Origin: Thermomonas aquatica
Lineage (GTDB): Bacteria > Pseudomonadota > Gammaproteobacteria > Xanthomonadales > Xanthomonadaceae
Direction of reading: 5' to 3'
Length of the DNA: 64,000 nt
NCBI RefSeq assembly: GCF_006337105.1
Contig: NZ_CP040871.1
Span: 2,684,501 to 2,748,500, forward strand
The notes under the pieces were generated by a model, which was not told where the DNA came from, made no database searches, and saw nothing but the letters and a program-made list of their open reading frames with translations. Positions 1 to 8,289 of the stretch are shown one piece after another. Position numbers and translations under genes: made by a program. Within the stretch, counting starts at the first letter, position 1, and every line of letters begins with the position of its first letter.

Positions 1-680
1 GTGACGGCCTTCGGGTCGAAATCGCCGGCGATGGCGATGACCAGGCGGTCGCCGCCCATCTGCTGTTGGCGGAACGCCTGCAGGTCGGCCAGCGAAATGT
101 TGGCGAGGCTGGTTTCGTCGCCGCCGGTTGGGCGCCCGTACGGGTGGCCGCGGAACAGCCATGCGCCGGAATAGATGCCGATCAGCTGGCGCGGGTCGGA
201 GTCCTTGGCGTTGGCGATGCCGTCGATCGCGCGCTTGCGCAGCTTGTCGAACTCGGCCTGTTCCATCTTCGGCCGCAGCAGCGCATCGGCCAGCAACGAC
301 AGCATCAGCCCGCTGTCCTTGGACAGGAACTGCGCATTGGCGACGATCGCCTCGCGCGAGCTGCCGAAGCCGATGTTGCCGCCGGCACCGTCCACGGTCT
401 GCGCGAACTGCAACGCGTTGCGTGAGCCCGCGCCCTTCGAGAGCATTTCCCCGAGCAGGTCGGCGGTGCCTTCCTTGCCGGCGGCATCCGCCAGCGCGCC
501 GCCGCGCACGGCGATGTTGGCGGCGACCAGCGGCACGTCCTTGCGCGGCATCAGCAGCACGGTGGCGCCGTTGTCGAGCGCCAGCGTCTGGTACTGCGGC
601 AGCTTGATGTCGCCGGCATGCGCGGCGTTGAACGCGAACGCCGCGAGCAGCGCGATCGAAACAATGCGGAAGATCTTCAT
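1..680 (-). CDS. M16-family peptidase-like protein, non-catalytic partner (partial, C-terminus beyond window)
   Basis: Only the N-terminal 226 residues lie in the window; the gene runs off the left edge. The start at 680 gives a clear signal peptide (MKIFRIVSIALL...AHA), so the product is periplasmic. The fold is that of an M16 (insulinase/processing peptidase-like) domain, with a conserved DNGATVLLMP opening and VRGGALAD strand. Where a catalytic M16 subunit has HxxEH, this protein reads GTADLLGEM, so the zinc ligands are missing. It overlaps the catalytic M16 gene upstream by ATGA (677-680), so the two are translationally coupled. The pair is probably a heterodimer in which this subunit shapes the substrate chamber; the substrate is unknown. 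Confidence 0.85.
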   Translation of the reverse strand, partial: MKIFRIVSIALLAAFAFNAAHAGDIKLPQYQTLALDNGATVLLMPRKDVPLVAANIAVRGGALADAAGKEGTADLLGEMLSKGAGSRNALQFAQTVDGAGGNIGFGSSREAIVANAQFLSKDSGLMLSLLADALLRPKMEQAEFDKLRKRAIDGIANAKDSDPRQLIGIYSGAWLFRGHPYGRPTGGDETSLANISLADLQAFRQQQMGGDRLVIAIAGDFDPKAV

Positions 681-2053
681 TGCGCGCCCTCCTTGTTGTC
701 GGCGCTGGGCGCGGTGGCGACCGGTTTCAGCAGGCCGGTGGTGCGGTTCTGGATGCGCAGGATCTTTTTCGCCAACGCCTGCACGTCGGCGGCGGCGACG
801 GCGTCGTACGCGGCGGGCGCATCGAACAATTTGCGGTAGTCGCCCTGGAATACCTCGTAGGTGCCGAGTGCGCGCGCCTTGCCGTTGATCGTGGCCATAC
901 CGCGCCAGAACGAGGAGGCCTTGAGGTTGCGCGCCTTCGCCAGTTCCTCGGCGGTCACGCCATCGCGCGCGATCCTGGCCAGTTCGTCGTCGAGCAGCGT
1001 TTCCACCTTCGCCATGTCGCCGCCCGGCGGCAGCATCGCGTACACGGTGAGCAGGCCGGGATCGAAGCCCTGGTCGGTGAACGCGCCGGCCTGTACCGCG
1101 GCCTGTTCCTTCTCGACCAGGCGCTGGTGCAGGCGCGAGGAATCGCCCTGCGACAGGACCGTGGTCAGCAGTTCCAGCGTCGGGTAGTCCTTGCTGCCGG
1201 CGCCGAGCCCGCTGTGGAAGGCGTAGGCGACGATCGGCGATTGCGCGTCGGCGCGTTCGACCACGATCCGGCGCTCGCCCTGCTGCTCGGGTTCGATGGT
1301 GGTGATCGGCGCTGGTTCCGGCTGCTTCTGCAGCGGCGCCAGGTACTTGTCGGCCAGCGCGAACACCTGCGCGGGATCGACGTCGCCGGCGATCACCAGC
1401 ACCGCGTTGTTCGGCGCGTAGTAGGTCTTGAAGAACTTCTTCAGGTCCTCGAGCTTCCAGTGCTCGATGTCGCTGGGCCAGCCGATGGTCGGGAACTGGT
1501 AGGGATGCGCGGTGAACGCGGTCGCCTGCAGTTGCTCCAGCAGGGTGCCGAAGTTGTCGTTGTCCACGCTGGAGCGGCGCTCGCTGTAGACCACGCCGCG
1601 TTCGCTCTCGATCACCTTCGGGTCGAAGGAGAGGTTGGCCATGCGGTCGCCCTCGAGATCGAAGATCGTCTGCAGCGCGCTGCTCGGGAACCAGTCGGTG
1701 TAGATGGTGAGGTCGTTGCTGGTGCTGGCGTTGTTGCTGCCGCCGGCGGCTTCCATGGTGCGGTCGAACTCGCCCGGCGCGCGCCTGGTGGTGCCGTTGA
1801 ACATCATGTGCTCGAAGTAGTGCGCGAGCCCGGTGATGCCGGGATATTCGTTGCGGCTGCCGACCTTGTAGAAGGTGTAGTAGTTGGCGTTGGGGATGTC
1901 GTGGTCGGGCCAGACGATGATCTTCAGGCCGTTCGCCAGGGTCTTGCTGACGATGGCCTCGCTGCCTTGCACCTTCGCGGCGGGCGTGGCCGCGGACGCG
2001 GCGACGGAACTCAGGCCCAGCGCGAGCGCGCAGGCCAGGGACAAAAGACGCAT
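677..2053 (-). CDS. M16-family zinc metallopeptidase, catalytic subunit
   Basis: The product has 458 residues. A signal peptide (MRLLSLACALALGLSSVAASA) sets the start at 2053, just before the mature sequence, and implies a periplasmic enzyme. The inverted zinc motif HYFEH (H78, E81, H82) sits in GLAHYFEHMMFNGT, typical of active M16 peptidases. The rest has the two-domain layout of a single M16B subunit, with RLHQRLVEKEQAA as the usual second-domain helix. It is coupled by ATGA to the degenerate M16 gene downstream. About 100 bp separate it from the DoxX gene upstream, so it may belong to the same long minus-strand transcript as the Oar receptor. Confidence 0.9.
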   Translation of the reverse strand: MRLLSLACALALGLSSVAASAATPAAKVQGSEAIVSKTLANGLKIIVWPDHDIPNANYYTFYKVGSRNEYPGITGLAHYFEHMMFNGTTRRAPGEFDRTMEAAGGSNNASTSNDLTIYTDWFPSSALQTIFDLEGDRMANLSFDPKVIESERGVVYSERRSSVDNDNFGTLLEQLQATAFTAHPYQFPTIGWPSDIEHWKLEDLKKFFKTYYAPNNAVLVIAGDVDPAQVFALADKYLAPLQKQPEPAPITTIEPEQQGERRIVVERADAQSPIVAYAFHSGLGAGSKDYPTLELLTTVLSQGDSSRLHQRLVEKEQAAVQAGAFTDQGFDPGLLTVYAMLPPGGDMAKVETLLDDELARIARDGVTAEELAKARNLKASSFWRGMATINGKARALGTYEVFQGDYRKLFDAPAAYDAVAAADVQALAKKILRIQNRTTGLLKPVATAPSADNKEGAQ

Positions 2054-2154
2054 GGGGATCCCCTGGATGACGAACCCCGGCACCATGCCCGAACCCGCCG
2101 CGGCCGGCACCTGCCGGAAGTCGTGGCGGAGCCGTCGCCGCTCGGTGGGATGCT

Positions 2155-2577
2155 TCAGCGCGGAGGCAACGCCCGCCACAGCGGCGCCCGGACGCGCAGT
2201 GCGAGCACGGCGAGGCTGCCGATCAGCAGCACGCTGTATTCCATGCCGTTGCGGCCGGCGCCGACCACGAACCAGCCTTCGGGGGCGTGCACCAGCACGA
2301 TGCCCATGCTGTAGACCGCCATGAACAACGCGGCGAACGGGCGCACGCACAGGCCCAGCGCCAGGCAGGCCGAGCCGAGGATTTCGGCGCAGGTGACGCC
2401 CCATGCCACCACGTAGGGCAGCGGCACGCCTTCGCCCGCCAGCCATTCGCCGAACACCGGGCTGCCGTCGTGCAGCAGGCGGTACCAGCCGTGTACGCCG
2501 ATCAGCAGCGCGACCAGCAGGCGGAAGCCGAACAGCGGCCAGTCGTTCGCAGGTTGCCGCGCTTCGGAACTGTTCAT
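2155..2577 (-). CDS. DoxX-family membrane protein
   Basis: This 140-residue integral membrane protein has four hydrophobic segments: LFGFRLLVALLIGVHGWY, AWGVTCAEILGSACLALGL, PFAALFMAVYSMGIVL and EYSVLLIGSLAVLAL. The layout, and the acidic/aromatic MEYS start of the last helix, match the DoxX family. The biochemical role of most DoxX members is unsettled. The start at 2577 overlaps the stop of the preceding DoxX gene (ATGA), so the two are translated together. Two adjacent DoxX paralogues directly after an outer-membrane receptor suggest a dedicated inner-membrane partner pair; this is inference. Confidence 0.8.
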   Translation of the reverse strand: MNSSEARQPANDWPLFGFRLLVALLIGVHGWYRLLHDGSPVFGEWLAGEGVPLPYVVAWGVTCAEILGSACLALGLCVRPFAALFMAVYSMGIVLVHAPEGWFVVGAGRNGMEYSVLLIGSLAVLALRVRAPLWRALPPR

Positions 2578-3074
2578 GCGGGACTCCCGGGGTTGTGGTC
2601 CTGTCGGCGGGCGGCGTCGTGCGCGGCGAGCACCAGCAGCATCGCCAGCAGGGCCACGCTGTATTCGCTGCCGCCGGTGCCGTGCTCGCCGACGAACCAG
2701 CCGTTGTGGCGATGGATCAACCAAATGCCGACCGCGACGATCACCGCCAGTCCGCTGGCCGCCCAGCGCACGCCGCGGTCGAGCAGCAGCAGGCTGCCGG
2801 CGCCGAGTTCGTAGCAGGTGATCGCCAGTACCCAGAGTTCGCCGTGCGGGAACCCGCGCGATTCCATGAACTGCGCGAACTGCGGGATGCTGCCGTAGAC
2901 GAAGCGCATCGACGCATGCGCCATGAACAGCAGCGCGGTGACGATGCGCAGCAGGCGCAGGGCATCGTCCAGCGGCCACCACGGGTAGCCGCGCAGCCGG
3001 GCCGGCAGGAACGGTGCGCCGCGGGCCGATTCCGTTCGGCCGCGCGACGCGGGGAGGGGTACCTGTGCGTCCAT
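2574..3074 (-). CDS. DoxX-family membrane protein
   Basis: This 166-residue protein has a basic N-terminal tail of about 30 residues and then four membrane helices: LRIVTALLFMAHASMRF, ELWVLAITCYELGAGSLLLL, AASGLAVIVAVGIWL and SEYSVALLAMLLVLAA. The terminal GGSEYS motif is characteristic of DoxX/SURF4-like proteins. Its start codon lies only 4 bp after the stop of the Oar-like receptor gene, and its stop overlaps the start of the second DoxX gene, so it is the middle cistron of a tight operon. Function cannot be read from sequence beyond membrane location. Confidence 0.8.
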   Translation of the reverse strand: MDAQVPLPASRGRTESARGAPFLPARLRGYPWWPLDDALRLLRIVTALLFMAHASMRFVYGSIPQFAQFMESRGFPHGELWVLAITCYELGAGSLLLLDRGVRWAASGLAVIVAVGIWLIHRHNGWFVGEHGTGGSEYSVALLAMLLVLAAHDAARRQDHNPGSPA

Positions 3075-3078
3075 GCGC

Positions 3079-6000
3079 CTAGAACGCGTACTGCAGCATC
3101 AGTCGCACCGAGCGCGGTGCCTGGAAGCCGGTGGGGATCCCGTACACGGTGTCGAACAGCGAACTGCCCTGGGCGGTTTCGCCGGTTTCGACCACGCTGG
3201 TCACCGTGCGCGAATCGAACACGTTGAACACGTCCAGCTTGAAGGTCAGGCGGCCATCGGCGAAGGCCGGCTTCCAGGCCACGTTGAGGTCGAGCTGGCG
3301 TTGCCAGGGCGTGCGCCCGGCGCTGCCGCGCGGGACGATTTGAGTGCCGTTGTCGAGCACGCCGTCGCCGTCGGCATCGGTGCCCGGCGCATCGCTGCAG
3401 GAGAAATACGAGGCGCCGTAGTGCAACGGATCGCTGCCGTACACGCCGAAGCAGTTGATCGGTCGCCCGGATTGCACCAGCAGGTTGCCGCCGACCGACC
3501 ACTGGTCGTTGAGTTCGTAGTTGCCGAACACTTTCAGGGTGTGCTTGCGGTCGTTCGGCAGCGGGCCGTTGGCGCCCAGCATCAGCTCGCGGTAGTCGAA
3601 ATCCTGGGTGGTGCCGGTATCGGCCTGGCCGATGTCGGACTTCACCCCGCCCTCGGTATTGCCGGTGCTGCGCGCCCAGGTGTACGAGCCCTGCAGGAAC
3701 AGCTTGTCCCAATGGCCCTCGAAGAAGAATTCGGCCGCCGAATAGCTGCGCTTGGCCTTCGGCCCGAGGGTGGCGGCGTCGATGGTCACCTTTTCCAGCG
3801 TTCCGTTGCCGTCGATGTCGATGTTGAAGATGCCGTCGCTGCCCGGGTTGTACAGGTGGCAGAAGGTGAAGCCGGGGTTGATGAAGGCGATCTCCTTCGG
3901 CACCGTGCTGTCGCCCGGCGCCTCGAACGGATCGCCGTCGGGGTCGACGTAGCCGTTGTCCAGCGCCCAGTCGTAGATCGCGCGCTCGTCGCAGTTGTCG
4001 TCGATGGCGCGGCGCAGGTCGCGGAACACGGTGCGCAGGCCGAGCGACCAGTGGTCCCCGATCTGCTTCTGGAAGCCCAGGATGTATTCGTCCTGGTACA
4101 TCGGTTGCAGGTTGTCGGAGGCGATCGTGCGCGGATCCTTGTTCGCGCCGAACTCGTTGTTGAGGTAGGTGACCGGGGTGAACGGGGTCGCGCCGGTCGG
4201 TGCGCCGGTGGCGGGATCGACGCCATCGTAGAAGAACAGCTGCTGGCTGAAGATCGAGGCGCTGGCGCCGCGGATGGCGACGGTGGCGGTCAGCGGCAGC
4301 GCGTAGCGGCCGGCGTTGCCGAACACCTTCAGGCTGGAATCGCCGTTGACGTCCCAGGCGAAGCCCAGGCGCGGGCCGAGCTGGTTGTCGATCGAGACGT
4401 AGGACTGGCCGTTGCCGTTCTTGTTCTCGAAGCTGTCCCAGCGCAGGCCGGCGTAGGCGAGGAAATTCGGGGTGACCTGCCAGCTGTCCTCGATGTAGAA
4501 GGCGCGCTGGTCCACGTCGACGGTGGCGCCGTTCTTGAACACCACGTTGACCACGAAATCGATGTCGTCGTCGTTCAGCGGCACGCCGTCGGGGTCGATG
4601 GTGGCGTAGTTCCACACCTGGCCGCCCTCGACCGCGCCGCCGGCGACCGAGGTGAAGCGGTCGGCGTCGTAGCCGAAGCGCAGCTGGTGGTCGCCGAGCT
4701 GCCATTCGGCATCGACGCGGAACTGCCTGCGGGTGTCGCCGGCGTCCGGGCGGCCGAGGGTGCCGCCGATGAAGTCGCAGCCGTGGATCGCGGCCGTCAC
4801 CCCGAGCAGGGTGGAATTGCGCTGGTCGACGACGACCGGGCAGCCCGTGTCGGGCGCATGGATGTCGCCCGACCATTCCTGGCGGATGCCGTTGGCGGCG
4901 ATGCCGTAGATGCTGCGCGAGAACTTGCCGTAGCCGTACAGCGCGGACAGGGTGAAATCGTCGCCGAAGTAGCCGGTGTATTTCAGCGCGTGGCTGGTGC
5001 CGCCCTGTTCGGTATGCACGGTGCCGAGCACGCCGGTGCGGTCGAGCGCGCCTTCGCCATTGGTGTGCACGGTCTGGGTGGCGCGCGCCACGTCGGAGAA
5101 GCTGGTCAGTTCCAGCAGGTGGTCCTGCGCGATGTTCCAGTCCATCTTCAGCAGCCACGTCGGCGATCGCGTGCGCGTGCGGGTGTTGACGCCGGCGTTG
5201 ACGTCGCCCCAGGCGTCGGCCTGGTTGCGCGCGAACTGCACCAGGCCATAGGCGAACAGGCGGTCCTTGACCAGCGCGCCGCCGGCCCACAGCGCGATGC
5301 TGGATTGCTCGCCCTGGTCCTTCGAGTTGTCCTCCAGCAGGTCGCCGTTGTCGAGGTGGATGTCCGGGGTTTTCCCCGCCAGCGACGACGGCGTCCAGTA
5401 GATCGCGCCGCCGGCGGAGAATTCGTTGGTGCCGCGGCGGGTGATCAGGTTGACCACGCCGCCGGTGGAGCGGCCGAACTCCGCGCCGTAGCCGCCGGTC
5501 TTGACCTGCTGCTCGGCGATCGCCTCGAACGGGATCTGCGCGAAGGCGAGGTTGTTGAACGCGTTGGTGATGTTGAAGCCGTTGACGTAGTAGGCGTTCT
5601 CCGCCACCGAGGAGCCGCCGAACGAGGCGAGGTTGCCGAACGCGGCATCGCCGCGCACCGTGCCCGGCGCGAGCAGGGCGACGCTGGTGGCGTCGCGCGC
5701 GACCGGGATGGCGGCGAGCTGGCGCGCGCTGAGGATGGTGGTGGACTCCACCGACGACACGTCGACCGGATTGACGGCGTCAGCGCGCACCGTCACGGCA
5801 TCCAGCGTGGTCGTGTCGCCGGTGGAGAAGTCGATCTGGGTGCCGGTGCCCACGCTGACCGCCACCCGTTCGCGCACCTGGCTGCTGCCGTCGGCGCGGC
5901 GCAGGGTCACGGTGTAGCTGCCTGAAGGGGTCTGCGGCGCGCGGAAGCCGCCGTCCGCGCCGACCGCGATCTCGCGGCGGAAGCCGGTGGCGGCGTTCTC

Positions 6001-6153
6001 GATCACCACCGTGTCGCCCTGCGATGCGCGGCCGTAGATCGCGCCGGCGGTATTGCTCTGCGCCGGTGCGAGCCCGGCGAAACCCAGGCCGATGGCCAGG
6101 GCCAGGCAGAGGGCGGTGCGCTTGCAAGGATTGGTGCGCTGAGATGCGTGCAT
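3079..6153 (-). CDS. Oar-like TonB-dependent outer-membrane receptor
   Basis: This 1,024-residue outer-membrane receptor starts at 6153 with a signal peptide (MHASQRTNP...LAPAQS). A carboxypeptidase-regulatory-like beta-sandwich follows (about residues 30-110), then a TonB plug (about 120-260, with VESTTILSARQLAAIPV and AYYVNGFNITN) and a large beta-barrel ending in an aromatic C-terminus (LMLQYAF). This is the architecture of the Oar subfamily. Barrel loops carry acidic calcium-type repeats, for example DIDGNGTLEK near residue 777 and DADGDGVLDN near 924. Two DoxX genes follow at once, and a LytS/LytTR pair diverges upstream. The ligand is unknown; Oar proteins are linked to peptide or glycan import and protein export in other groups. 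Confidence 0.88.
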   Translation of the reverse strand: MHASQRTNPCKRTALCLALAIGLGFAGLAPAQSNTAGAIYGRASQGDTVVIENAATGFRREIAVGADGGFRAPQTPSGSYTVTLRRADGSSQVRERVAVSVGTGTQIDFSTGDTTTLDAVTVRADAVNPVDVSSVESTTILSARQLAAIPVARDATSVALLAPGTVRGDAAFGNLASFGGSSVAENAYYVNGFNITNAFNNLAFAQIPFEAIAEQQVKTGGYGAEFGRSTGGVVNLITRRGTNEFSAGGAIYWTPSSLAGKTPDIHLDNGDLLEDNSKDQGEQSSIALWAGGALVKDRLFAYGLVQFARNQADAWGDVNAGVNTRTRTRSPTWLLKMDWNIAQDHLLELTSFSDVARATQTVHTNGEGALDRTGVLGTVHTEQGGTSHALKYTGYFGDDFTLSALYGYGKFSRSIYGIAANGIRQEWSGDIHAPDTGCPVVVDQRNSTLLGVTAAIHGCDFIGGTLGRPDAGDTRRQFRVDAEWQLGDHQLRFGYDADRFTSVAGGAVEGGQVWNYATIDPDGVPLNDDDIDFVVNVVFKNGATVDVDQRAFYIEDSWQVTPNFLAYAGLRWDSFENKNGNGQSYVSIDNQLGPRLGFAWDVNGDSSLKVFGNAGRYALPLTATVAIRGASASIFSQQLFFYDGVDPATGAPTGATPFTPVTYLNNEFGANKDPRTIASDNLQPMYQDEYILGFQKQIGDHWSLGLRTVFRDLRRAIDDNCDERAIYDWALDNGYVDPDGDPFEAPGDSTVPKEIAFINPGFTFCHLYNPGSDGIFNIDIDGNGTLEKVTIDAATLGPKAKRSYSAAEFFFEGHWDKLFLQGSYTWARSTGNTEGGVKSDIGQADTGTTQDFDYRELMLGANGPLPNDRKHTLKVFGNYELNDQWSVGGNLLVQSGRPINCFGVYGSDPLHYGASYFSCSDAPGTDADGDGVLDNGTQIVPRGSAGRTPWQRQLDLNVAWKPAFADGRLTFKLDVFNVFDSRTVTSVVETGETAQGSSLFDTVYGIPTGFQAPRSVRLMLQYAF

Positions 6154-6300
6154 GTGGATGTCCCCGGGTTTGCGGAATTGCAACGATTGCGGGGCGTGAA
6201 GCTGTCCGCGGGGACTGGCCGCGGCAAGCGTCCGGGGACGAAATGCACGCCGCTGGCCGCGAACGCCACCGGCTGCGTTGCGGGTGGCCGGGCGCGCGGG

Positions 6301-6306
6301 TAGCGT
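6301..6306 (+). promoter_or_regulatory. Candidate -10 box of the histidine kinase gene
   Basis: TAGCGT lies exactly six bases before the ATG at 6313. The same spacing (TANNNT-N6-ATG) recurs at four other genes in the window, which would put the transcription start on or next to the start codon and give a leaderless mRNA. No convincing -35 box is seen. Confidence 0.4.
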
Positions 6307-6312
6307 GTCGGC

Positions 6313-7476
6313 ATGGAATGCGCAGACCAGATCCCGCAATCGACGCAACCGACCGCATTGCGCCGGCGCTGGGTGCTGTGGCTGGTGATGCTGGTCGGCT
6401 GGACCGCCTATGGGCTGCTGTATGCCTACCAGTCGGTCGAATGGCATCTCGAATCGGGCGAAGCCTACTCGTGGCAGGACGAACTGCGCACCAATCTGGT
6501 CGGCATGTGGGGCTGGATACCGCTCGCCATGTTCCTGTTCTGGATGGTGGAGCGCCACCCGATCCGGCGCGGGCAGATCCTGCGCGCTTGCTCGATCCTG
6601 ATGCTGGCGGCGATGGCCGTCGTGTTCGTGCGCTCGTGCTTCATCTACGGGTTGGATCCGTGGGTCCGCTGGTACAAGACGCCGCCGTCGTTCTGGCGCG
6701 ACGTGATGCCGACCAGCCTGCAGAACAACCTCCTGCTCGGCTGGATCATGATCGGGCTGGCGCACGCGCTGCTGTACTTCGACCGCGCGCATGCGCAGGA
6801 GCGGCATGCGGCGGAACTGCAGGCGCAACTGGCGCAGGCGCGGCTGGACGCGATCTCCGCCCAGCTCAACCCGCATTTCCTGTTCAACGCGCTGAACTCG
6901 ATCGCCGAACTGGTGCACCACGACGCCGCGCGCGCCGACCGCATGCTGGTCGGCCTGTCCGCGCTGCTGCGGCGCAGCCTCGACACGTCGCGCCTGCAAT
7001 GGGTCAGCCTGCGCGAGGAACTGGAACTGCTGGCGCAATACCTCGACATCGAGAAGGTGCGCCTGGGCGAACGCATGCAGGTGCATTGGCACGTCGCCGA
7101 GGACTGCCTCGACGAAGCAGTGCCGCCGCTGCTGCTGCAGCCGCTGGTGGAGAACGCGGTGGTGCACGCCATCGCCCGCCGCATCCGGCCGGGCAGCGTG
7201 CGCATCGGCGCCGCCCTGGTGTCCGGCATGCTGTGGCTGGACGTGGAGGACGACGGCGCCGAAGGCCTGCCCGATGCCGAGGGCAACGGGATCGGCCTTT
7301 CGAACACGCGCGCGCGCCTGCAGGCGCTGTATGGCGACGCCGCCGCGCTGGCGATCGAGGAAACCGAGCGCGGCGGCACGCGGGTGGGCCTGCGCCTGCC
7401 GCGCGCGCATGGCGCCGGCGCGGCCGTGCGCGAAGCGCCCGCTGCGATCCGCTTCGACGGGGTGCCGGCGCGATGA
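6313..7476 (+). CDS. LytS/YehU-type sensor histidine kinase
   Basis: This 387-residue inner-membrane sensor kinase has four N-terminal membrane helices (about residues 20-155). The His_kinase dimerisation motif QLNPHFLFNALNSI follows with phospho-acceptor His near residue 188, then an HATPase domain (LVENAVVHAI N-box; NGIGLSNTRARL glycine box). There is no periplasmic sensor domain, so the stimulus is probably sensed within or near the membrane. It overlaps the LytTR regulator gene by ATGA, which fixes it as the cognate kinase. A probable -10 box lies six bases upstream of the ATG. Confidence 0.9.
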   Translation: MECADQIPQSTQPTALRRRWVLWLVMLVGWTAYGLLYAYQSVEWHLESGEAYSWQDELRTNLVGMWGWIPLAMFLFWMVERHPIRRGQILRACSILMLAAMAVVFVRSCFIYGLDPWVRWYKTPPSFWRDVMPTSLQNNLLLGWIMIGLAHALLYFDRAHAQERHAAELQAQLAQARLDAISAQLNPHFLFNALNSIAELVHHDAARADRMLVGLSALLRRSLDTSRLQWVSLREELELLAQYLDIEKVRLGERMQVHWHVAEDCLDEAVPPLLLQPLVENAVVHAIARRIRPGSVRIGAALVSGMLWLDVEDDGAEGLPDAEGNGIGLSNTRARLQALYGDAAALAIEETERGGTRVGLRLPRAHGAGAAVREAPAAIRFDGVPAR

Positions 7477-8231
7477 GCGCCTTGCGGGTGGTGGTCGCCG
7501 ACGACGAGCCGCTGGCGCGCCTGCGCCTGCGCCGCCTGCTGGCGGCGATGCCGGACATCGAGGTGGTGGCCGAATGCGCCAGCGGCATCGAGGTGATGCA
7601 GTTGCTGCCGGACTGCCCCTGCGACCTGCTGCTGCTCGACATCCAGATGCCGGGCGCGGACGGGTTCCAGGCGCTGGAACACGTGGTCGCGCGGCCGCGC
7701 GCGGTGGTGTTCGTGACCGCCTACGCGGAACACGCGGTGCGCGCGTTCGATGTGCAGGCGCTGGACTACCTGCTCAAGCCGATTTCCGCCGAACGCCTGC
7801 AACAGGCGATCGAGCGCGTGCAACGCGCGCTGGCGGGCGATGCGCCGGTGACGGCATCGGCGCCGATCCGGCGCCGGCTGGCGCTGCCGATCGGCCGGCG
7901 CATGCAGATGGTGGAACTGGACGAGCTGGATTGCGCGCTGGCGCAGGCGAACTACGTCGAGTTGAAGGTGGGCATGCGCAGCTTCGTGCTGCGCGAGACC
8001 ATCAGCGGCTTCCATGCGCGGCTCGATCCGCAACGCTTCCTGCGCATCCACCGCTCGGCGATCGTGCGCATCGACGCGATCCGCGAAGTCGAGCCGCTGG
8101 CCTCCGGCCGCTACCGCGTCAGCCTGCACGGCGGGCAACGCCTGGTGTCCGGGCGCAGCTACCGCGACGCGCTGCGCGCCGCGCTCGGATTGCTGGCGGA
8201 ACCGCCGCTGCAGGAACGCGCAAGCGCCTGA
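7473..8231 (+). CDS. LytTR-family response regulator
   Basis: This 252-residue regulator has an N-terminal receiver domain with acidic pocket ADDE (residues 9-12), phospho-acceptor Asp near residue 56 (LLLLDIQMPGADG) and the late TAY...YLLKP signature. A C-terminal LytTR DNA-binding domain follows (about 140-240, containing QANYVELKV, FLRIHRSAIV and LVSGRSYRDAL). Its ATG overlaps the kinase stop, so the two are made together. LytTR proteins bind paired short direct repeats; candidate CGGGGAC repeats lie in the divergent intergenic region at 6160-6239, which makes the Oar receptor operon a plausible target. Confidence 0.92.
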   Translation: MSALRVVVADDEPLARLRLRRLLAAMPDIEVVAECASGIEVMQLLPDCPCDLLLLDIQMPGADGFQALEHVVARPRAVVFVTAYAEHAVRAFDVQALDYLLKPISAERLQQAIERVQRALAGDAPVTASAPIRRRLALPIGRRMQMVELDELDCALAQANYVELKVGMRSFVLRETISGFHARLDPQRFLRIHRSAIVRIDAIREVEPLASGRYRVSLHGGQRLVSGRSYRDALRAALGLLAEPPLQERASA

Positions 8232-8289
8232 GTGATCGGCCGCACGCGGGACTGCGGTACCCTGCGCTGGGTTTCCGAGGGAGCGGGCG

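Noticed and set aside
3073..5925. A 950-codon open frame on the plus strand opposite the Oar receptor
   Set aside because: It is a GC-driven antisense frame; it has a repetitive Arg/Val/Ala composition with no domain, while the minus-strand receptor has clear motifs and a signal peptide.
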